From Chitinophagaceae bacterium (GTDB lineage Bacteria; Bacteroidota; Bacteroidia; Chitinophagales; Chitinophagaceae), in the NCBI GenBank assembly GCA_025362915.1, contig JANYEU010000276.1, positions 1-21,176 on the forward strand: a DNA stretch of 21,176 bases, read 5' to 3'. Below, in pieces: positions 15,665 to 21,176 of the stretch. The notes beneath the pieces were generated by a model. It searched no databases. It was not told where the DNA came from and was given only the letters and a program-made list of their open reading frames with translations. A program made the translations under genes and the position numbers. How positions within the stretch are numbered: the first letter of the stretch is position 1; every line of letters starts with the position of its first letter.

Positions 15665-16546
15665 TTAGTTTGAAAATACAGAGACATTGGCTTTAAAGCA
15701 ACAAGCCCCACCAATCAATGCGGATGCCTCACCCAAGGTTGACTTTTGAATAAGGGGAACCTTTACCAATGAGTTGGAAAGATTGTGCATTACCTTATCC
15801 ATAAACAATGACCAGCAGTTGACGATATTGCCACCAATAACCAAGACTTCAGGCGATTCCTGCTGAATAAATTCGAATAAAATCCAAGATAAATCATCAG
15901 CAAAAACCTTAAAAGCCTGAACAGCATTCTTATCAGTAGAAACCCTATCGGCAATTGCCTTTACATTTTCCAGCCTTTCACCCGTTAGGTTATAGTAATT
16001 TCTAACCAATCCCCGTGTAGAAACATATTCTTCAATCATTTCTCCCTTGTACTGTGTTACGCTCATTTCGGCATCTACCGTAATGCCATCCTTGCTTATT
16101 GCCGACCCCATACCAGTACCCAAAGTAATACCTATTGCATTGCCATATCCCTTGGCTGCACCACAAAAAACCTCCCCTTCCAAAAAAGCTTCCGCATCAT
16201 TACGAAACCTTATCCTATCCTCACTAATCTTCAATTTTTTGCTTAATAATTCCCTCATGCTTAGTTTGTACAAAGACTCATACTTATTAAATCCTTTAAT
16301 GAGCGAAACCCCATTCTCATAATCAAATGGACCAGGCATTGCAATGCCAATATTGTAAACTTTTTGTGGGTCCGCCTCATTTATTGCTTCAGCCCAAATG
16401 CTTATTATCTCTTCCGCAGACGCATGAGAATTTACCCTCTTTCTAACCTGTGTATTGGCAACATAACTCCTATTTGCTAAATCAATCAACCCAACTGTGA
16501 TGTGCGATCCACCTATATCCACCCCCAACGCAAACTTCCTATTCAT
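15665..16546 (-). CDS. ROK-family sugar kinase
   Basis: The 293-residue protein has the ASKHA/ROK kinase layout. The phosphate-binding loop is ALGVDIGGSHITVGLIDL (6-23), and the catalytic aspartate is expected at Asp117 in FRNDAEAFLEGE. The second phosphate loop is AIGITLGTGMGSAISKDG (137-154), and the adenosine loop is EVLVIGGNIVN. The Cys-rich zinc motif of many ROK proteins (CxCGxxGC) is absent; the region reads QYKGEMIEEYVSTRGL. No N-terminal DNA-binding domain is present, so it is an enzyme and not a NagC-type repressor. The likely reaction is ATP-dependent phosphorylation of a hexose brought in by the adjacent symporter. The substrate is not readable. It is the first gene of the kinase-symporter-GH43 transcript, preceded by a candidate promoter with operators. 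Confidence 0.88.
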   Translation of the reverse strand: MNRKFALGVDIGGSHITVGLIDLANRSYVANTQVRKRVNSHASAEEIISIWAEAINEADPQKVYNIGIAMPGPFDYENGVSLIKGFNKYESLYKLSMRELLSKKLKISEDRIRFRNDAEAFLEGEVFCGAAKGYGNAIGITLGTGMGSAISKDGITVDAEMSVTQYKGEMIEEYVSTRGLVRNYYNLTGERLENVKAIADRVSTDKNAVQAFKVFADDLSWILFEFIQQESPEVLVIGGNIVNCWSLFMDKVMHNLSNSLVKVPLIQKSTLGEASALIGGACCFKANVSVFSN

Positions 16547-16600
16547 AAAAATATTTTTAATAATTCCTACCCCAAATCAGTAACAAGGTAAAGATACGCT

Positions 16601-16610
16601 TAACCGTTTA
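16601..16610. promoter_or_regulatory. Candidate LacI-type operator O2
   Basis: TAACCGTTTA is a 10-bp near-palindrome with a central CG and one mismatched pair, which is the usual geometry of LacI-family sites. It lies in the leader region, 54 bp before the kinase ATG and 47 bp (centre to centre) from the second candidate. Confidence 0.35.
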
Positions 16611-16639
16611 GCTTTTAAGTGACAAACTGCTTTTTTGAA

Positions 16640-16671
16640 CAAAAGTTTAATCGGTTAACCTATTATCCAAA
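16640..16671 (-). promoter_or_regulatory. Candidate promoter for the kinase-symporter-GH43 genes
   Basis: On the minus strand, TTTG (16671-16668) is followed after 20 bp by AACTTTTG (16647-16640), which matches TAnnTTTG except at its first base. The spacer contains the candidate operator at 16647-16658. The implied leader is about 90 nt. Confidence 0.4.
16647..16658. promoter_or_regulatory. Candidate LacI-type operator O1 in the promoter spacer
   Basis: TTAATCGGTTAA is a 12-bp near-palindrome centred on CG with one mismatched pair. It overlaps the GGTTAACC (16653-16660) that also occurs before the lacI-type gene. Its place between the -33 and -7 elements is where a repressor would block transcription. 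Confidence 0.4.
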
Positions 16672-16684
16672 AAAATAGCCTCCA

Positions 16685-18994
16685 TTATTTTCTATACAAA
16701 ACCATTGTTGTTCTTGGAGCCACTTTTAATGCCTTCGCTCCACCAATCGATTGTTTTGTAACTAAGTTTATTGCCCCTTTAAATCCAGAAGGTACTACCA
16801 CCTCAAATTCCTTATCAGTAGTGGCATTCATCGCAATGATGTAGTTGCCATATTGCATCTTATAAAAGTTTGCCCTTCCTGCTGACGGATGTTCCTGCCC
16901 CTCTTTGTAAGGAATTCCCGCAGGTATTTTTGCTATCGGTTGCCTTTCTCCAGCCTTTACCAAATGCAAACCATCAGGATATTTTACGCCACCCTTGGCA
17001 AACTCCATATTGGTACGATCCAGCACTGTATAATAAAGCCCACTACTATCAAACTGCTCCTCAATCTTCACGGTTGCCACCCTGTCATAGTTGGGGGTTA
17101 TGTCGTGAACCTTAGCGAGATTGTTGATGGCATTTCTGGCTCTCCAGTACAAGGAAGCATAAAATATTTCCTTCCCATTCTTTATGGCAATCACCCCATC
17201 ATCCTCATCAGAAAAAATAAAATCTGGTTGATCCCAACTCATTGGCAGCTTATAATTTGTTGGCTTCTGTGCCTTCGCAATCTCATATTGTTCAGGCACT
17301 TCCAGCAAACCATTGGTTACCCGGAAACCATTGTCTTTCATCCGCTCTTTTATGGTGTAGAAGTATTGGTTGTCATCAAACATTTGCTGTACAAAACCAA
17401 TTAACCTTGGGTTTAATGTAGCAGTTGCGGCTTGCAAAGGACCACCATCCCACGAAGGACGTTGCGCATAGGTAACATCTCCAGGATAGTGTGCATCTCG
17501 CCAACCAACAACCACTTCCTGACGCATGGCAGTATATTTATCATCATCCAACATGGGATAACGGAAATAGGAACGTGCCAATGCAATCTTGTCTAGTTGT
17601 GCCTTTATCTTTTCGTCACCCGGAAGTTCTGGTTGCGGACGGGTTGCATCATAAATAGTGGCACACCAATCTATCACTTCACCATAATTTCCTACAAAGC
17701 CCAGTTCTTTGGTCAATCCTTTTTCCGTTAGCTGCCAATAATTATCTCCCAAATTCTTTACAGGTTTTCCATCCTCACCATCACTATCCAACCATGGCTG
17801 AATACCAACTGCCTCATATAAATAATGCAAAGCCACAGGTTCATCGAAGGCATCCTTACTACCCAAATCCTGCAAGGCTTTGTTGGCATAATAGATTCCG
17901 TATAAATCCTTAATCATTGTTTGATTAGAATATTGTCTTCTACTTTTTTGGTTCAGTATTCTTGAATACAACAACATACCAGCGTAAGCCTCCCTCCTAC
18001 TAATCTTTCCCCCTGCCCCATCATCAATCTTTTCATCCAGATTATTTTTTATTTGATTGAATAATAAATGAATGCTTTGCCCAATTGCTCCCACCCCAAA
18101 CCATTCAGGATTTGGCGTTGATGGATCAGCAAAAGCGATCTTGGGATTCAACTTATAAGCCTTATAAAAATCATCCATGCTATATAAGACCCTATCTACC
18201 AGTTCCTTGTTTTCATAACCAAAACTCCATTTCACCCGGTATGCCTTTGCCAAAAACTGCATTTGCATCTGGTTTAAAGGCTTGCTGTCTTTTACAAGTT
18301 TCTCAATGTTGTCATTCACCCTTTTTTTCAATGCGCCCATCACTTCTACTCCAGGATATGGTCTCTTTGCATAAGCTGGTGGTGTACCCTGTTTTTCATC
18401 GGCAGGTGGTTCAAAAGCGCCATCAGTATGCGTATATACCTTATAAATACCACGAGTTTCTTCCGTCATATCCTTTTGGTATTTATCCCACGTTTGTCCA
18501 TAACCCCAAATTAATCCTTGACTTCTTATCTCCAACGTCAACTCTGTTTTGCTATTGGTAAGCGATAGTGGCAAGGGAAAAGTGGTGTAAAAGAAACGTT
18601 CATTATAAAAAGGAAAATCGCTACCAATATCAAGCATATCCACATCACCCAAATGCCTGCTACTTAACTGCTTATCGCCACAAACAAAATATAATCTGTC
18701 ATGACTTACATCCGATCCCCAAAAGCGAACAGTAATATAATTCTGCACATCTGGGTTTACCTTGATGGTAAAAGACATGGTTCCACCTTGCCAGTTAGGT
18801 ATCAGTTTAGGTTTAAGCACCCTTGCCGATTCTCCCAATCCGCCTGTGATTTGTTTGCTTTCCTCTCCAATAAAATTGTGTGCCTTTTCGGATGCTTCAT
18901 TTCCAAAAACAAGTTCATCTGTCAAACCCTTTTTCCCTTGCCCATAAGTATTAAGGGCAATAAAAGCCAATAATGTAAGTGTAATTTTTTTCAT
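16685..18994 (-). CDS. Large secreted protein of the glycan locus, possible new carbohydrate-active enzyme
   Basis: I do not recognise the family with certainty. The 769-residue product starts with a signal peptide (MKKITLTLLAFIALNTYGQG, cut near Gly18). Residues about 25-190 look like a beta-sandwich, with alternating strands such as GGTMSFTIKVNPDVQNYITV, then RFWGSD. A long helical region (about 215-560) is rich in aromatic and acidic clusters: WSFGYENKELVDRVLYSMDD, NPEWFGVGAIGQSIHLLF, NYWQLTEKGLTKELGFVGNY, GEVIDWCATIYDATRP and VVVGWRDAHYPGDVTYAQRP. The C-terminal part (about 600-769) is again beta-rich. This sandwich, alpha/alpha-barrel, sandwich order is common in polysaccharide lyases and in uronic-acid-active hydrolases. 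Assignment to any CAZy family, GH154 for instance, is a guess. It sits between the SusD-side lipoproteins and the kinase-symporter-GH43 genes, which supports a role in glycan breakdown. Confidence 0.75.
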   Translation of the reverse strand: MKKITLTLLAFIALNTYGQGKKGLTDELVFGNEASEKAHNFIGEESKQITGGLGESARVLKPKLIPNWQGGTMSFTIKVNPDVQNYITVRFWGSDVSHDRLYFVCGDKQLSSRHLGDVDMLDIGSDFPFYNERFFYTTFPLPLSLTNSKTELTLEIRSQGLIWGYGQTWDKYQKDMTEETRGIYKVYTHTDGAFEPPADEKQGTPPAYAKRPYPGVEVMGALKKRVNDNIEKLVKDSKPLNQMQMQFLAKAYRVKWSFGYENKELVDRVLYSMDDFYKAYKLNPKIAFADPSTPNPEWFGVGAIGQSIHLLFNQIKNNLDEKIDDGAGGKISRREAYAGMLLYSRILNQKSRRQYSNQTMIKDLYGIYYANKALQDLGSKDAFDEPVALHYLYEAVGIQPWLDSDGEDGKPVKNLGDNYWQLTEKGLTKELGFVGNYGEVIDWCATIYDATRPQPELPGDEKIKAQLDKIALARSYFRYPMLDDDKYTAMRQEVVVGWRDAHYPGDVTYAQRPSWDGGPLQAATATLNPRLIGFVQQMFDDNQYFYTIKERMKDNGFRVTNGLLEVPEQYEIAKAQKPTNYKLPMSWDQPDFIFSDEDDGVIAIKNGKEIFYASLYWRARNAINNLAKVHDITPNYDRVATVKIEEQFDSSGLYYTVLDRTNMEFAKGGVKYPDGLHLVKAGERQPIAKIPAGIPYKEGQEHPSAGRANFYKMQYGNYIIAMNATTDKEFEVVVPSGFKGAINLVTKQSIGGAKALKVAPRTTMVLYRK

Positions 18995-19037
18995 CTTATT
19001 AGTTTATACTGAACAAATATTTAATCATTCAAAGGCA

Positions 19038-19223
19038 TTTTCCTTATAAGGAAAACCATTTTAATGTAAGGAAAATCAATTTTAATCATAAGGAAAGTCA
19101 TTTTAATGATAATCAAAACCATTTTCCTTACAAGGAAATTCATTTTAATCATAAGGAAAACCGTTTTAATGATAAGGAAATTGATTTTAATGATAAGGAA
19201 AATGGTTTTCCTTATCATTAAAA
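19038..19223. repeat. 21-bp tandem repeat array with palindromic ends
   Basis: Eight units of about 21 bp begin at 19048, 19068, 19090, 19111, 19132, 19153, 19174 and 19195 (approximate consensus AAGGAAAACCATTTTAATGA plus T; two are 20 and 22 bp). The left end is the perfect palindrome TTTTCCTTATAAGGAAAA (19038-19055). At the right end, a reversed unit gives a perfect 18-bp stem with a 3-nt loop: TTTTAATGATAAGGAAAA (19185-19202) with 19206-19223. The 65-codon frame on the minus strand (19021-19218) has a seven-residue period and is an artefact of the 21-bp unit. The array separates the lipoprotein genes from the 769-aa gene inside the minus-strand locus. Confidence 0.85.
19185..19223 (-). terminator. 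Hairpin after the CHRD lipoprotein gene (terminator or mRNA 3'-end stabiliser)
   Basis: This perfect 18-bp stem with a 3-nt loop lies 25 nt past the CHRD stop codon. It is AT-rich and is not followed by a clean U-tract, so full termination is uncertain. A role in differential expression within the locus is plausible. Confidence 0.45.
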
Positions 19224-19248
19224 TTGCTTTCTTACACTAAAATTCCAA

Positions 19249-19764
19249 CTATTTAAACGTACTCACCAGCTTAATTTGCCCCCTCACTTCGCCAGCAGGG
19301 AAGTTTTGGGTATTGATTACATAATACCATTTATTATTTTTTAAGGCATTAAACTCTGTTTTGCTCAGCCGACTGTAAGCCCAGATTGCAAAAGAAACGG
19401 TATCGGAGCTGGGTAAATAATTGGTGGAAGTATAAGTGGCAATGTTGCGCGCAAGCGGGGCAACCTGACCAGAATCGGAAGCAGCATAAAAATTTAAACT
19501 GGTAACCTTACTGGTAAGCCCATTCCAGATAAATGAATAGTTGAAAATTTGTAAGGTTGAATCGTAAACCCCATTAAAATTTACCGTGGCTGTTGAAGAA
19601 TCGTTTGCATTTGCAGGCACTAATTGAGCAGCCGTTCCTGCTCCAGCAAAAACATATTGCCCATAATTGGTGTATGGCGTTGCGGTATCATTCTTTTTGC
19701 AACTGACCAAAAACAACGCTCCGCAAAGCAGAAGAGCCGATGAAAGAAAAAATTTATTATCCAT
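19249..19764 (-). CDS. CHRD-domain lipoprotein
   Basis: The 171-residue product starts with a lipoprotein signal (SSALLLCGALFLVSC, lipid-modified Cys22, then KKNDTATP). The mature part is a single beta-rich domain whose end, WYYVINTQNFPAGEVRGQIK, matches the conserved C-terminal segment of CHRD domains (named for chordin). These immunoglobulin-like domains occur in many exported bacterial proteins and have no established enzymatic role. The gene follows the DUF5017 gene after 70 bp on the same strand, so it probably belongs to the SusCD-associated outer-membrane set. A glycan-binding role at the cell surface is inference from position. Confidence 0.82.
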   Translation of the reverse strand: MDNKFFLSSALLLCGALFLVSCKKNDTATPYTNYGQYVFAGAGTAAQLVPANANDSSTATVNFNGVYDSTLQIFNYSFIWNGLTSKVTSLNFYAASDSGQVAPLARNIATYTSTNYLPSSDTVSFAIWAYSRLSKTEFNALKNNKWYYVINTQNFPAGEVRGQIKLVSTFK

Positions 19765-19834
19765 TAATTGTGATTTGAATGATTTGAATGATTAATTAAA
19801 ACTCTCTGATACATAACTCATATCTCATAACTAG

Positions 19835-20770
19835 CTAAGGCGTTATCGTTAAAGTAACCTGCCTTACCACCGTTTTATAGTCTCCATTATTCTGATTGCG
19901 GGCAATAAATGTGGCTATATAAGTACCAGGGGTTGTATAATTCTGTGTCATTTTGTAGGTACTAAAGTGACTTTGACTGATATTTTTGATTACAATTCCC
20001 AAATCGGGCGGGTATTGAGAAAAAGTATATGGGCGTGAAATTGCCCAATCTTCATCTGGCAAACTACCCACAGCCGGCGCATTGAAGGTAAGTGTTTGTG
20101 TGAGGGACGAGACATTGCCATAAACCCATGCATTGAAAGGATTGGCTAAACTAGCCGTATAAAAACCCCCGCCAGTAAAATTATTGGCTTGGGTATAGAC
20201 GGTATCTTTAAAATAACTTTTTAAATTATAAACCGATAGTACCCATTTCCTTGATTTATAGGTAGTTTTTGCTGTATCAGAAATATACCTGAAAGCAAGA
20301 TAAAGAGGCGCAGTTCCTGAAACCAAAGAATCTACCCTGATGCTTCCCGATGGAACAGTTGTAGCCCCATTTGCCAATGATGCCTTAGAAGAAATATCAA
20401 TCCAATTAGCATTTCTGATGTTAGAGGAGTCCATTACGCCAGAAAAATTGGTAGAATACAATAGCGAAATATTATTGGCAGACCAAGGTTGTGTGGAAGA
20501 ATTGGCAGCCGTACCCAAGGTTGAAAAAGACAGCACACTAGAATCTGCCTGCATACTGGTATCGGTGGCAAACTGGTATTTGCTATGTGGCAAACCAGAA
20601 TAGAAAGTAATAAAATCTGGATTGCCAGTAATAGTAAAAACAACTGTATCGTTAACGCTATAAGTGGCATTACTGACAAAAACAGTGAAATCGTTTGGCG
20701 CATCAATGGTTGTCTTGGTACAAGCAACCATTGAAACAGTGATAGCCAAAAGAAAAATAATCTTATTCAT
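19835..20770 (-). CDS. DUF5017 lipoprotein at the SusE position
   Basis: The 311-residue product begins MNKIIFLLAITVSMVAC, with lipid-modified Cys17 followed by TKTTIDAPN. An immunoglobulin-like domain follows at about 25-110 (FTVFVSNATYSVNDTVVFTI and the typical GNPDFITFYSG), as in DUF5017 proteins. The remaining beta-rich part (about 120-300) is rich in Thr, Ser and aromatic residues and ends in strands such as TPGTYIATFIARNQNN. It starts 20 bp after the susD stop, so the two are co-transcribed. Proteins in this position usually bind glycan on the cell surface and assist SusCD. The ligand is unknown. Confidence 0.85.
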   Translation of the reverse strand: MNKIIFLLAITVSMVACTKTTIDAPNDFTVFVSNATYSVNDTVVFTITGNPDFITFYSGLPHSKYQFATDTSMQADSSVLSFSTLGTAANSSTQPWSANNISLLYSTNFSGVMDSSNIRNANWIDISSKASLANGATTVPSGSIRVDSLVSGTAPLYLAFRYISDTAKTTYKSRKWVLSVYNLKSYFKDTVYTQANNFTGGGFYTASLANPFNAWVYGNVSSLTQTLTFNAPAVGSLPDEDWAISRPYTFSQYPPDLGIVIKNISQSHFSTYKMTQNYTTPGTYIATFIARNQNNGDYKTVVRQVTLTITP

Positions 20771-20789
20771 ACAATCTCTTTTCTAATAA

Positions 20790-21176
20790 TTAATAACCAG
20801 GGTTTTGAGTCAATAATCCATTAAGACTTAAATCGTACAATGGAATTGGCCAATACATATCCTTTACACCAATATTTTGAGTTGGGGCAAGAGGTACATT
20901 ATCGGCACCAACACCAAGCTCTGAAACAACTGAAGGGATTTGTGGATAAGTAGGATTATTGCCATTAATATCCTTTGCCAAACTTCTGATTGTAGGAATC
21001 AACAACCCCCAACGCCTTAAATCTGGTAAGCGAAGACCTTCAAAAGCCAGTTCATGGTAACGCTCCATCTGTACGGCAGTCCTGAAATCTGCTTGAGAAA
21101 GCCCAGATAGGTCAACACTAGTTTTGGATGGAGACAAATAAACCGTCACTTGAGCAGCAGTACCCACATACTTAAA
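20790..21176 (-). CDS. SusD/RagB-family outer-membrane glycan receptor, C-terminal part
   Basis: The frame enters from the right edge and runs 128 codons to the stop at 20790. The segment MERYHELAFEGLRLPDLRRW is the highly conserved SusD/RagB block, and the end YWPIPLYDLSLNGLLTQNPG, then Y, is the typical SusD C-terminus. SusD proteins form the lid of the SusC TonB-dependent transporter and capture oligosaccharides at the cell surface. The N-terminal three quarters and susC are expected beyond the edge. A GTG at 21167 is an internal valine codon and not the start, since the frame stays open to the last base (FKYVGTAAQV). It leads the visible part of the minus-strand glycan locus. Confidence 0.95.
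   Translation of the reverse strand, partial: FKYVGTAAQVTVYLSPSKTSVDLSGLSQADFRTAVQMERYHELAFEGLRLPDLRRWGLLIPTIRSLAKDINGNNPTYPQIPSVVSELGVGADNVPLAPTQNIGVKDMYWPIPLYDLSLNGLLTQNPGY

Noticed and set aside
19021..19218. 65-codon minus-strand frame rich in Ile, Lys, Phe and Met
   Set aside because: It is a translation of the 21-bp array; the hydrophobic heptad look comes from AT-rich repeat DNA.
20649..20656. CGTTAACG palindrome as another LacI operator
   Set aside because: It lies within the DUF5017 coding region and has no promoter next to it; GTTAAC words also occur by chance in other genes here.

Overview
The window reads as a stretch of a Bacteroidota chromosome. Several markers agree: a SusD-type outer-membrane glycan receptor, SPII lipoproteins typical of the phylum, a large DUF2723 (GT117) membrane protein, an SpmA-SpmB fusion, an LpxD for lipid A, weak or absent Shine-Dalgarno sequences, and several perfect TAnnTTTG (-7) promoter elements. 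The protein style suggests Chitinophagaceae or a relative; that placement is inference from familiarity, not from a search.

Left part (1-10021), mostly housekeeping or loosely connected genes: the C-terminal end of an unknown protein, a 21-bp tandem repeat array, a small secreted protein broken by a frameshift in an A-tract, lpxD, a glutaminyl-peptide cyclotransferase lipoprotein on the opposite strand, the 1079-aa DUF2723/GT117 protein, an SpmA-SpmB nucleoside-recognition fusion, an orphan 319-aa protein, a palindromic 42-bp repeat array, and ndk. Long inverted repeats or hairpins fill the convergent junctions at 2158-2230, 7994-8040 and 11363-11418.

Right part (10311-21176), a polysaccharide utilization locus that runs off the right edge. 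In transcription order on the minus strand: susD (partial; susC is expected beyond the edge), a SusE-position DUF5017 lipoprotein, a CHRD-domain lipoprotein, a 21-bp repeat array ending in a perfect 18-bp hairpin, a 769-aa secreted protein I cannot assign, a ROK sugar kinase, a FucP-like sugar/H+ symporter, a secreted GH43 with a Glu/Glu/Gln catalytic set as in exo-beta-1,3-galactanases, a decayed IS200-like transposase remnant, and a GH39 glycosidase. A LacI-family regulator is encoded convergently at the far end. Two CG-centred near-palindromes upstream of the kinase, one inside a plausible promoter, are candidate operators for it. Inferred workflow: SusCD and its lipoproteins bind and import glycan at the outer membrane; GH43, GH39 and possibly the 769-aa protein release sugars; the FucP-like carrier moves them across the inner membrane; the ROK kinase phosphorylates them; LacI senses a product. 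A beta-1,3-galactan or arabinogalactan-type substrate is the best guess from GH43 plus GH39.

The most unusual theme is the intergenic DNA. Three unrelated tandem arrays have unit lengths of 21, 42 and 21 bp, and two further spacers consist of heptanucleotide-rich (GAAAGTC-like) inverted repeats. No tRNA, rRNA or CRISPR array was seen.
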